Source: Polyangiaceae bacterium (GTDB lineage Bacteria; Myxococcota_A; Polyangia; Polyangiales; Polyangiaceae). From it: a DNA stretch of 32,554 bases. The notes below the pieces were generated by a model. That model saw only the letters and a program-made list of their open reading frames with translations. It did not search any database and was not told the DNA's origin. The stretch lies in the NCBI GenBank assembly GCA_022842465.1, contig JALHPN010000092.1:1-32554 (forward strand). The letters are read 5' to 3'. A program made the position numbers and the translations under genes. This document shows, piece by piece, positions 1-7,269 of the stretch (positions are counted from its first letter, which is position 1; each line of letters begins with the position of its first letter).

Positions 1-1
1 G

Positions 2-847
2 AAGAACTGCGGCGCTCCGGGCCAGACGAAGGACGGCACGAGCGGCGGCGCGTCGAGCGGCACGAGCGGCGGCGCGTCGAGCGGCACGAGCGGCGGCGCG
101 TCGAGCGGCACGAGCGGCAAGGGCAAGGCCGGGGGCCACGAGTACACCTGCAAGAAGGACAAGAAGGGCAACAAGGCCTGTCAGAGCGTGCCGTCCTGCG
201 CGAAGGGCTCTCACCCATCGTCCTGCGGCGCGTGCGTCTCGGACGGCGACGGCGCCAGCGAGTGCCTCCCGCAGAGCGCGGGCGGCTGCTGGGTCACGGG
301 CGGCGGCTTCGTGGTCGCGCCGAACGCGGTGACGGGCGACGCCGCCGACGGTCACGACAACTTCGGCGGCAACGCGAAGCCGATGAAGGACGGCACGATC
401 AAGGGCCACTGGAACCACGTCGATCACGGCACCGGGAACCACGCGAAGGGTCGCCCCGAGTACATCTACTGCCGTCAGGTCGACGAGCCGGGCCCCGGCG
501 GGCCGGGCGCGAAGAAGGGTTTCACGATGAACCAGGTGTACTTCGGCGGCCCGGCCGAGTGGCGCGACGCGGCGACCGGCGCGTGGGGCGGCGGCTACTG
601 GTTCGACGTCGTGGCGAAGGACCACGGCGAGCCCGGCAGCGTGCCGAAGGCGAAGAACGGGTTTTTGCCGGACACCTACCACTTCACGATCCGGCTCATC
701 GACGACCCGGCGAACAACGCGTCCGGCACGAGGATCTACGAGACCCAGGGTGAGCTCCAGGGCGGCAACATCCAGCTGCACCCGCCGAACAACGGTCACC
801 CGGCGACGCAGTCGACGCTCCCCGCCTGGGTGAGCCTCGAGCCCTGA
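2..847 (+). CDS. Secreted protein with C-terminal post-COAP-1-like domain (5' end missing)
   Basis: The reading frame is open from the window edge, so the N-terminus and any signal peptide lie outside. Three parts are visible. First comes a Gly/Ser/Thr linker of 8-residue repeats (GTSGGASS). Next is a cysteine-rich stretch, roughly 130-310 nt, with about seven Cys in a Lys/Gly-rich context. Last is a domain of about 170 residues with the run GTIKGHWNHVDHGTG, then YWFDVVAKDHGEPG, DTYHFTIRL and a GGNIQLH ending. That order (fold core, 'GHxxxVDHGTG', 'DxGEPG', 'GGNIQxH') is what I know from post-COAP-1 domains of secreted bacterial and archaeal proteins. The Cys content and linker suggest an exported, disulphide-stabilised protein. 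Ligand and function are unknown. The protein ends 61 bp before the next lipoprotein gene, which reads the same way. Confidence 0.75.
   Translation, partial: KNCGAPGQTKDGTSGGASSGTSGGASSGTSGGASSGTSGKGKAGGHEYTCKKDKKGNKACQSVPSCAKGSHPSSCGACVSDGDGASECLPQSAGGCWVTGGGFVVAPNAVTGDAADGHDNFGGNAKPMKDGTIKGHWNHVDHGTGNHAKGRPEYIYCRQVDEPGPGGPGAKKGFTMNQVYFGGPAEWRDAATGAWGGGYWFDVVAKDHGEPGSVPKAKNGFLPDTYHFTIRLIDDPANNASGTRIYETQGELQGGNIQLHPPNNGHPATQSTLPAWVSLEP
35..118 (+). repeat. Tandem 24-bp in-frame repeat, 3.5 copies
   Basis: Units at 35-58, 59-82 and 83-106 are identical at the nucleotide level, and a half unit follows at 107-118. Each encodes GTSGGASS. Because synonymous positions are also identical, the array probably arose by recent duplication or slippage rather than by selection on the peptide alone. 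More units may lie upstream of the window. Confidence 0.95.
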
Positions 848-908
848 GCGCGCGCGCGACTGCCGGCACGGTCGACTTCTTCTTCCCTGACGTGACGAGG
901 AGAGAGCC

Positions 909-2048
909 ATGAAGCGGACGTTCGTGGGTGTGGTGTCGTGCGCGCTCTTCGCGGTCGCCTGCGGGAGCAGCAACGACTCGACCTTCGGGGACGAGGGCTC
1001 GAAGGACGCCCCGAACGGCGTCCCCGTGGGCGCCGACCTGGGGGAGATCGGCGTCAAGGGGACGGGCTCCGCGTGCGTGGGCGAGGTCGCGAGCGCCAAC
1101 CTCGCGCCCACGAACCTCGTCTTCATGTTCGACCGGTCGGGGAGCATGGGCGACCCGGCGCAGGGCGGCGATCCGAGCCAGAAGTGGGTGCCCCTCACGT
1201 CGGGGATGAAGGACTTCTTCGCCGACGCGTACTCCACCACGATCCGCGCCTCGCTCCAGTTCTTCCCGGAAGGGGACGTCCCGAGCAGCACGGACACCGA
1301 GGCGGACGACATCGCGCAGGAGTGCACCTACGCGTACGCGAGCCCGAAGGTCCCGCTCACGCTCGCGACCGACCCGGCGATCGTGAGCGCGATCGACGCC
1401 ACGAAGCCGAGCGGCGGAACGCCGACGGTCCCGGCGCTCGAGGGCGCTGTGACCTACGCGAAGCAGGTCGCGAGCGAGCGCCCGGGCGACAAGACCGCGG
1501 TGGTCCTCGTCACCGACGGTATGCCCGGCTACTTCACGCAGGGCGCGTTCCAACCCGGCTGCGTGGAGAACGACGTCGCGACCGCGGCGTCGATCGCCAA
1601 GGGCGCCCGAGACGCGTCGATCGCGACCTACGTGATCGGCGTCGGTTCGCGCCTCGACAACCTGAACGAGATCGCCGCCTCCGGCGGGACCGCGAACGCG
1701 ATCATGGTGGACACCTCGGACCCGGCGAAGGTGAAGGGCGACCTCGTCGCCGCGCTCGACACCATCCGTCGCCGCGAGGTCACCTGCGAGTTCTCCGTCC
1801 CGCCGCCGCCGAGCGGCCAGGAGCTCGATCCGACCGCCGTCAACGTCGTCCTCGCGGGGCAAGACGGCGCCGAGCGCGTCCTCGCCTACAGCAAGGAGTG
1901 CACGACGGCCGACGGCTGGCGTTACGACGACGCCGCGAAGCCTTCGCGCATCCTGCTCTGCTCGGCGGCCTGCGACGCGGCGCGTGCGTCCTCGCTCGGC
2001 AAGGTCACGCTCGCGTTCGGGTGCAAGACGCGGGTCGAGGTGCGCTGA
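909..2048 (+). CDS. von Willebrand factor type A domain lipoprotein
   Basis: A 379-residue exported protein. The N-terminus is a short signal peptide ending FAVAC (Cys18), followed by a Ser/Asn/Asp linker typical of lipoproteins; the -3 position is Ala, so the lipobox is slightly non-standard. A vWA domain begins near residue 70: FMFDRSGSMG carries the metal-binding DxSxS (Asp75, Ser77, Ser79), Thr171/Thr173 sit in the GGTPTVPAL loop, and Asp203 in VLVTDGMPG completes a full MIDAS. Metal-dependent ligand binding is therefore likely intact. The C-terminal 120 residues carry several Cys and match no domain I recognise. The ATG follows a GAGGAGAG ribosome site. Such cell-surface vWA lipoproteins are common in myxobacteria; the ligand cannot be read from the sequence. 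Confidence 0.85.
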   Translation: MKRTFVGVVSCALFAVACGSSNDSTFGDEGSKDAPNGVPVGADLGEIGVKGTGSACVGEVASANLAPTNLVFMFDRSGSMGDPAQGGDPSQKWVPLTSGMKDFFADAYSTTIRASLQFFPEGDVPSSTDTEADDIAQECTYAYASPKVPLTLATDPAIVSAIDATKPSGGTPTVPALEGAVTYAKQVASERPGDKTAVVLVTDGMPGYFTQGAFQPGCVENDVATAASIAKGARDASIATYVIGVGSRLDNLNEIAASGGTANAIMVDTSDPAKVKGDLVAALDTIRRREVTCEFSVPPPPSGQELDPTAVNVVLAGQDGAERVLAYSKECTTADGWRYDDAAKPSRILLCSAACDAARASSLGKVTLAFGCKTRVEVR

Positions 2049-2078
2049 CTCCGCGGGACCGTGCTATCCGCCGGGGGC

Positions 2079-4385
2079 ATGTCGCTCGCGGATCTCGAGA
2101 GGCTCGGCGCGTTCTACCTGGGCCGGACCGCCGAGGGACCGTACCTCTACGAGTCGCGTCACCTCACGACCCACGGCGTCGTGATCGGGATGACGGGGAG
2201 CGGCAAGACCGGCCTCTCCGTCGCGCTCCTCGAGGAGGCCGCGATCGACGGGATCCCCGCGATCGTCGTCGATCCGAAGGGAGACCTCGGCAACCTGCTG
2301 CTCACGTTCCCCGCGCTCGCGCCGGAGGACTTCGCGCCGTGGGTACCGCCCGGCGCCGATCCGGCGAAGGTCGCGGCGACGTGGAAGGAGGGACTCGCAG
2401 CCTGGGAGCAGGACGGCGCGCGCATCGCGCGGCTCCGCGCTACGGCGGACGTCGCGCTCTACACGCCAGGGAGCCGCGCGGGGCGGCCACTCTCGATCCT
2501 GGCGTCGCTCGCGTCGCCGCCGCCCGACGTGCGGGAGGATCGCGACGCGGTCGCCGAGCGCGTGTCGCAGGTGGCGACGAGCCTCCTCGGTCTCGTCGGC
2601 GTGAAGGCCGAGCCCGGGAGGAGCCGTGAGCATGCGCTCGTCAGCGCGATCCTCGCCCGGGCGTGGGCGGCGGGGGAGGACCTCGACGTCGCGGGCCTCG
2701 TCGCGCGCGTCCAGGACCCGCCGTTCACGACGGTGGGCGTCCTCGATCTCGAGTCGTTCTTCCCGAAGAAGGAGCGGTTCGAGCTCGCGGTCGCCTACAA
2801 CGCCCTGCTCGCGTCGCCGGGCTTCGAGGCCTGGCTCGAGGGCGAGCCCCTCGACGTCCAAGCGCTCCTCTGGACGAAGGAGGGCAAGCCGCGGATCTCG
2901 GTCCTGTCCATCGCGCATCTCGGCGAAGCCGAGCGGATGTTCTTCGTCTCGCTCCTGCTCGGCGAGATCGTGACGTGGATGCGGAGGCAGCCGGGCACGC
3001 CGTCGCTCCGCGCGCTCTTCTTCATGGACGAGGTCGTCGGGTACTTCCCGCCGGTCGCGGTGCCGCCTTCGAAGCCGCCGCTCCTCCTCCTCCTGAAGCA
3101 GGCGCGCGCCTACGGGCTCGGGATCGTGCTCGCCACCCAGAACCCGGTCGACCTGGACTACAAGGGCCTCTCGAACGCCGGGACATGGCTCATCGGCCGG
3201 CTCCAGACGGAGCGAGACAAGGCGCGTGTCATCGAGGGCCTCGAGGGGGCCGCGAGCGGGGGCGGCTTCGATCGGGGGGAAGTCGAGCGCGTGCTCGCAG
3301 GCCTCCAGAAGCGCCATTTCTACGTGCACTGCGTGCACGAGGACGCGCCGGTGATCCTGGAGTCGCGCTGGGCGATGTCGTACCTGCGCGGCCCGCTCAC
3401 GCGCGAGGAGATCAAGAAGCTCTCGAAGGCGGAGCGAGGGTCGACGTCGCCCACCGGGACGTCGCTGATGAGCGCTGCGCGCGCTCCGAACGCGGCGGAG
3501 ACCGGCGCGCGCCCGGTGCTCCCGCCCGGCGTCGACGAGGTCTTCTTCCCGACGACGAAGCCGTCTCCTTCCTATCGGCCCGTCGTCGTCGGGGCCGCGC
3601 GCGTGTCCTTCGAGGACGCGCGGTCCAGCCTCGACTTCTCGCGCGAGGTGATGTTCGTCACCGCGGCGACCGACGGGCCCGTCGCGGTCCGCTGGGAGGA
3701 CGCGAAGTGGGCCGGTCACGTGCAGGCTCGGGAGCTCAGGACCGAGCCCGCCCCCGGTGCACGCTTCGCGACGCCGGCGGCCGCGATGCTGGTACCGAAG
3801 AGCTACGCCGCGTGGTCGAAGGAGCTCGCGGCGTGGCTCTCGCGGACGCAAGGCATCGCGCGGTGGAGGTACGCGAAGACGTGGTCTCTGCCGAACGAGG
3901 ACGAGCGCGTCTTCCGCGCTCGCCTCGCGCAGACGGCCCGCGAAGCGCGGGACGGCGCCACGGCGAAGCTCCGCGAGAAGTATCGAACGAAGCTGGAGGC
4001 CCTCGCGGAGAAGATCCGGGGCAAGCACGCGACGTTGCAGCGAGAGCAGGCAGAGGCGACCGCCGCGAACGCCGATCTCACGGCGTCGGCGGTCGGCAGC
4101 GCGCTCGGGATGCTGACGGGAAGGCGCGGGATGGCCGGCTTCACGTCCGCGGCGAAGGGCGCGAGCCGCGCGAAGAAGGCGGCGGGCGACGTCACCCGCG
4201 CGAAGGAGAACCTCGATGCGCTGACGGAGAAGTATCGCGCGCTCGAGGCCGAGGCGGCCGCAGAGCTGGCCGCCCTCGCGGCGGAGACGGATCCGGCGAC
4301 CGCGCCGCTCGAGCACGTGGTGACGAAGCCGAAGAAGACGGGCGTCGCCGTCCAGCTCTGCATGCTGGCGTGGCTTCCCGAGTGA
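2079..4385 (+). CDS. HerA/VirB4-like P-loop ATPase with C-terminal coiled coil
   Basis: A 768-residue cytoplasmic ATPase. Walker A is GMTGSGKT (residues 37-44), preceded by a THGVVIG strand. VVDPKGDL follows near 64, a signature of HerA/TraG/VirB4-type motor ATPases. Walker B is FFMDEV near 313, and the ATQNPVDLDY segment about 30 residues later resembles the sensor region of that superfamily. After residue about 460 the sequence leaves the ATPase core. A long Lys/Glu/Ala-rich coiled coil spans roughly 610-740, interrupted by a Gly/Ala-rich patch. ATG 2079 is preferred to an in-frame GTG at 2061 because the protein start fits the family; neither has a strong ribosome site. It lies 30 bp after the vWA gene on the same strand. 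The substrate (DNA or protein translocation) cannot be told from sequence. Confidence 0.8.
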   Translation: MSLADLERLGAFYLGRTAEGPYLYESRHLTTHGVVIGMTGSGKTGLSVALLEEAAIDGIPAIVVDPKGDLGNLLLTFPALAPEDFAPWVPPGADPAKVAATWKEGLAAWEQDGARIARLRATADVALYTPGSRAGRPLSILASLASPPPDVREDRDAVAERVSQVATSLLGLVGVKAEPGRSREHALVSAILARAWAAGEDLDVAGLVARVQDPPFTTVGVLDLESFFPKKERFELAVAYNALLASPGFEAWLEGEPLDVQALLWTKEGKPRISVLSIAHLGEAERMFFVSLLLGEIVTWMRRQPGTPSLRALFFMDEVVGYFPPVAVPPSKPPLLLLLKQARAYGLGIVLATQNPVDLDYKGLSNAGTWLIGRLQTERDKARVIEGLEGAASGGGFDRGEVERVLAGLQKRHFYVHCVHEDAPVILESRWAMSYLRGPLTREEIKKLSKAERGSTSPTGTSLMSAARAPNAAETGARPVLPPGVDEVFFPTTKPSPSYRPVVVGAARVSFEDARSSLDFSREVMFVTAATDGPVAVRWEDAKWAGHVQARELRTEPAPGARFATPAAAMLVPKSYAAWSKELAAWLSRTQGIARWRYAKTWSLPNEDERVFRARLAQTAREARDGATAKLREKYRTKLEALAEKIRGKHATLQREQAEATAANADLTASAVGSALGMLTGRRGMAGFTSAAKGASRAKKAAGDVTRAKENLDALTEKYRALEAEAAAELAALAAETDPATAPLEHVVTKPKKTGVAVQLCMLAWLPE

Positions 4386-4391
4386 GCAGAC

Positions 4392-5363
4392 TCACCCGGG
4401 CTCGTGAGCGAGCACGAAGGCGAGCGCGTCGCGCATGACCTCCTCCATGTCCGCGGAGTAGAGGTGGCCCGTCTTCTTCATGACGAAGAGGCGCGCGGGG
4501 AAGCCGGCCTTCTCGAGCTTCTCGACCGAGCCGCGCTGCCCCTTGATCTGATCGCCGAGCTCTCCGCCGACGAACGCCACGGCGCGGACCCCCGCCTTGC
4601 GGAGCGCCGTCGCGTCCACGGGCGCGTCCGCCTCGACGAGCACGAGGTACGGCCAGCGACCCGGGTGACGCAGCGCGATCGGCACGGCCGCGTAGGCGCC
4701 GCGCGAGTAGCCCGTCAGGATCGCGCCCTCGCGCACGAGGGCCCCCGGACGTCGGGCCCCGACCTTCGCGATCGCGCTCTCGAGGTCGGTGTCCATGACG
4801 CGGAGGAGCTCGGGCCACGTCGCGGCGTCCCAGCTCGGCGGGCCGACCGGAGAGTCGCCGCACCTCGCGTTGCCGGTCGGACAGACGAGCGCGCCGATCG
4901 CCGTGCCCGCGCCGAGCCACGTACCGCAGGCGTACGACGGTGGCCCGCACATGCCGTGGAGATGCGCGACCAGACGGGACGGGGGAGCGCCGGCGTCGGC
5001 CTTCGCGAAGGCGAAGAAGATCGGGCGTCCGGGAGCGAGGAGGAGCTCGTGAGGACCGTCGATCGACGCGCGCGGGAGGATCGTCGGGCGCTCGGGCGCC
5101 CGCTCGCGGCCTGCGTCCGCTCCGCCGTCCGCGCCGACCGGCGCGCCGGTGTCCGCGGGAGAGGCGTCGGTCGCCTCGGCCGATGGGCCGGTCGGGAGCG
5201 TGCCGCCGCTCGCCGGGGAGGCGTCCGATCCCGCCGACCGAGCGCATGCGCTCACGGCGAGAACGGCTCCGGAAAGGGCGCCGTACCAGCGCCGTGCTCG
5301 TGACGGAACGAGCCGTGACGACGAGGCTTTCCCGTCGTCTGTCTTGGCCTTGGCGTCACGCAT
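4392..5363 (-). CDS. Alpha/beta-hydrolase-fold lipoprotein
   Basis: A 323-residue protein. A basic N-terminus is followed by a hydrophobic segment ending VSAC (Cys40), a good lipobox. An Asp/Ala/Gly/Thr-rich linker runs to about residue 90. The hydrolase part contains HLHGMCG (oxyanion region, about 134-140), the nucleophile elbow GYSRG with Ser220, and a C-terminal His300 in KKTGHLY; an Asp near 245 could complete the triad. Cys pairs around CGPPSYACG and CPTGNARCG suggest disulphides, consistent with export. An esterase or depolymerase-like role is plausible but the substrate is unknown. It converges on the HerA-like gene with only 6 bp between stop codons and diverges from the next gene across 40 bp. 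Confidence 0.75.
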   Translation of the reverse strand: MRDAKAKTDDGKASSSRLVPSRARRWYGALSGAVLAVSACARSAGSDASPASGGTLPTGPSAEATDASPADTGAPVGADGGADAGRERAPERPTILPRASIDGPHELLLAPGRPIFFAFAKADAGAPPSRLVAHLHGMCGPPSYACGTWLGAGTAIGALVCPTGNARCGDSPVGPPSWDAATWPELLRVMDTDLESAIAKVGARRPGALVREGAILTGYSRGAYAAVPIALRHPGRWPYLVLVEADAPVDATALRKAGVRAVAFVGGELGDQIKGQRGSVEKLEKAGFPARLFVMKKTGHLYSADMEEVMRDALAFVLAHEPG

Positions 5364-5403
5364 GGCGAACGTGGTAAGCGTTAGGGAAGGAACGTCGAAC
5401 CGG

Positions 5404-5922
5404 ATGAGCGACGAAGTACCGAAGGCGTACGAGACGGTCCGTCCTCCGGAGGGCGACGAGGACGTCTACAGCGCATCGACGAAGGTCGGGCAAGCCGCGC
5501 CGGAGATCCTCGAGCTCGTCCGGCAGGCCGAGGAGGACGCGGCGCTCAAGCCGGCGCGCGTCCCGACCGACGCGAGCCTCGGAGCATCCGATACGAAGGC
5601 GACCGCCCCTCCGCCTCCGGATCACCCGAGCGCGAGCGCTGCCGAGCACGCCGAACGTACCGAGAGCGGCGCGCCGCCGTCGGCAGCCCGCGGGGACGAC
5701 GTGGCGACCGACGCGGCGATGGTGGCCGCGCAGGTGCCGCCGTCGACGGGCGCGAACGTGGTCGCGGCCTCGGACCCCGTCCGATCCGCGCAAGGGGTGC
5801 CCCCGCTCTCGATGGTCGTCCTCGCCGCGGCCGTCGCGATCGCCGGGTGGCTCGGCTACCAGGCGATGCATGCACCACCGGCCCCGTCGACGACCACGCC
5901 GCCCGGCGCGTTCGTGCGCTGA
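5404..5922 (+). CDS. Hypothetical acidic protein with one C-terminal membrane segment
   Basis: A 172-residue protein I do not recognise. The first 130 residues are Ala/Pro/Asp/Glu-rich and look disordered. A short regular part near residues 10-45 includes VYSASTKVGQAAPEILELV. One hydrophobic segment (LSMVVLAAAVAIAGWLGY) lies about 30 residues from the C-terminus and is followed by a Pro/Thr tail, giving a tail-anchored topology. ATG 5404 is chosen because AAGGAACG lies at ribosome-site distance and the upstream frame overlaps the neighbouring promoter region. The stop is 2 bp from the stop of the convergent TetR gene (TGAGCTCA shared junction). Confidence 0.6.
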   Translation: MSDEVPKAYETVRPPEGDEDVYSASTKVGQAAPEILELVRQAEEDAALKPARVPTDASLGASDTKATAPPPPDHPSASAAEHAERTESGAPPSAARGDDVATDAAMVAAQVPPSTGANVVAASDPVRSAQGVPPLSMVVLAAAVAIAGWLGYQAMHAPPAPSTTTPPGAFVR

Positions 5923-5924
5923 GC

Positions 5925-6563
5925 TCACCGGCGGAAGCCCCGGATCTGGAGCGCGAGGGCGTTGCGGAGGAGCGGGTCGAACGCGGTCTCGATGGTGGTG
6001 TGACCGCTGAGCCAGCTCATCAGCGCCATGAAGTAGAGGCCGAAGACGTTCTGCGCGCAGAGGACCGCGTCCAGGTCGCGCGCGACCTCGCCGGTCGCCT
6101 GTGACTCGCCGATCACGAGCGCGAGGCGATGGAGGAATCCGAACGTGAGCGTCTCGGTGCGGAGCGCGTTCGGACCGCGCGCGCCGGGGATGCCCCGCAC
6201 GAAGGCCGATGCGACCTCGGGGTGCTCGCCGTACATCGCGAAGAGAGGGCGGAAGACGTGGAGCAGGCGCTCGAGGAGCGTCGCCTCGGGGGCCTTCGGG
6301 AGCGTGGAGAAGCCGGCCTCCACGGCCGCGGAGAGCCGCTCGTGCATCACGAGGAAGAGGAGGTCGGCCTTGTCGCTCGCGTGGACGAAGACGGTGCCGG
6401 CGGCGACGTTGGCGCGCGCCGCGATCTGGCCGGTCGTCGTCGTCGCGTAGCCCTGGGCGACGAAGAGATCCCAGGCCGCGCGTCGGATCGCGTCCCGCGT
6501 GTCGGCCATCTTGTCGGCGCGGGTCCGCTTCGCGGGAGGAGGGGAGCGTCGCCGTGTCGCCAT
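5925..6563 (-). CDS. TetR/AcrR-family transcriptional regulator
   Basis: A 212-residue DNA-binding repressor. The N-terminal helix DAIRRAAWDLFVAQGY leads into the helix-turn-helix (TTTTGQIAARANVAAGTVFVHAS, about 41-63), the standard TetR signature; the remaining 140 residues are a helical ligand/dimer domain. A basic, Pro-rich extension of about 18 residues precedes the domain, and an internal Met at residue 19 is an alternative start. It is divergent from the COQ4-like gene, and the 76-bp gap carries a long palindrome overlapping the other gene's promoter, so it most likely represses that gene. A TATACT -10 hexamer for its own transcript lies at 6576-6581 (minus strand), close enough that the mRNA may be almost leaderless. 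The inducer is unknown. Confidence 0.9.
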   Translation of the reverse strand: MATRRRSPPPAKRTRADKMADTRDAIRRAAWDLFVAQGYATTTTGQIAARANVAAGTVFVHASDKADLLFLVMHERLSAAVEAGFSTLPKAPEATLLERLLHVFRPLFAMYGEHPEVASAFVRGIPGARGPNALRTETLTFGFLHRLALVIGESQATGEVARDLDAVLCAQNVFGLYFMALMSWLSGHTTIETAFDPLLRNALALQIRGFRR

Positions 6564-6575
6564 GGGGTCTTCGTC

Positions 6576-6581
6576 AGTATA
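6576..6581 (-). promoter_or_regulatory. -10 hexamer (TATACT) of the TetR gene
   Basis: Read on the minus strand, TATACT matches five of six positions of the sigma-70 consensus and ends 12 nt before the proposed TetR start. No good -35 is seen at 16-18 bp. It implies a 5' leader of under 10 nt. Confidence 0.4.
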
Positions 6582-6585
6582 CCCC

Positions 6586-6613
6586 TTGACGACGCCGCGT
6601 CGCGTCCCATACT
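6586..6613 (+). promoter_or_regulatory. Sigma-70-type promoter of the COQ4-like gene
   Basis: TTGACG (6586-6591) and CATACT (6608-6613) are separated by 16 bp, and the predicted transcription start near 6620 falls inside the palindromic operator. A bound repressor would block RNA polymerase here. Confidence 0.55.
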
Positions 6614-6637
6614 GAGTTCACTCACTGAGTGTACTCA
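6613..6637. promoter_or_regulatory. 25-bp near-perfect palindrome, likely TetR operator
   Basis: The outer arms are TGAGT and ACTCA, and the inner arms CACTCA and TGAGTG flank a central C. Apart from the central base, only one symmetric pair (positions 6 and 20 of the 25) fails to match. It ends 2 nt before the ATG of the COQ4-like gene and covers that gene's predicted start of transcription. Position and symmetry fit a site for the adjacent TetR regulator. The site also replaces any Shine-Dalgarno sequence. Confidence 0.75.
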
Positions 6638-6639
6638 CC

Positions 6640-7269
6640 ATGAACGACCTCACGCTCCGCCAGGCCCGCGACCTCTACTTCGAGACCAACGGCTTCGGGC
6701 CGAACGGCGGGTACGACGACCCATGGGTCGACTTCTCGCTCGGCCCGGTCCCGTTCCCCTTCCCGAACACCCCGGCGCGCGTGCGGGCGGTGCGCTTCCA
6801 CGATCTGCACCATGTGCTCACGGGGTATGCGACGAGCACGGTCGGCGAGTTCGAGATCGCGGCGTGGGAGCTCGCCGCCGGCTGCAAGGGGTTCGCCGCA
6901 GCCTGGGCGTTGAACCTCGGCGGCCTCCTCTTCGGGCTCCTCGTGGCGCCGCGCCGGACGGTGGCCGCCTTCTTCCGCGGACGGGGCGATCGGACCGTCT
7001 ACGGTGAAGCCTACGAGGCGCTCCTCGATCTCCGCGTCGGCGACGCGCGCGCGCGCTACCTCGCGGCCGGGCCTCGCGCGGCGGGCCTCCGGGACGCCGC
7101 GCTCCTCGCCCTCGCCGCGGCCGGCGGCGTCGCCGTTTCGCTCCTGCTCCTCGCGCTGATCGTCCCGCTCGTGCCCGTCGGGCTCGCGACGAACGCGCTC
7201 CGGCGCCGCAGGCTGCGTCGCGAGGTGTCTCAGGCGCGCGCGATGGCGACGCGGCAGGGAGGTGCGTGA
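6640..7269 (+). CDS. COQ4-like protein with HDxxH(x11)E motif
   Basis: A 209-residue protein carrying HDLHHVLTGYATSTVGE: His54, Asp55, His58 and Glu70 fit the HDxxH-(x)11-E metal-site motif of COQ4, a protein of ubiquinone biosynthesis. Family assignment rests mainly on this motif and its Gly-Glu context. The C-terminal third differs from classical COQ4: a long Ala/Leu hydrophobic segment (about 148-178) is followed by a basic tail, suggesting membrane association. Ubiquinone is not the expected quinone in most myxobacteria, so the reaction may involve another prenyl quinone or lipid. No ribosome site precedes the ATG because the operator occupies that space. The 3' end overlaps the convergent YheT-type gene by 40 nt. 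Confidence 0.7.
   Translation: MNDLTLRQARDLYFETNGFGPNGGYDDPWVDFSLGPVPFPFPNTPARVRAVRFHDLHHVLTGYATSTVGEFEIAAWELAAGCKGFAAAWALNLGGLLFGLLVAPRRTVAAFFRGRGDRTVYGEAYEALLDLRVGDARARYLAAGPRAAGLRDAALLALAAAGGVAVSLLLLALIVPLVPVGLATNALRRRRLRREVSQARAMATRQGGA

Noticed and set aside
696..1862. A 388-codon open frame antisense to the vWA gene
   Set aside because: Arg-rich composition typical of shadow frames; the vWA gene on the plus strand has signal peptide, MIDAS and ribosome site.
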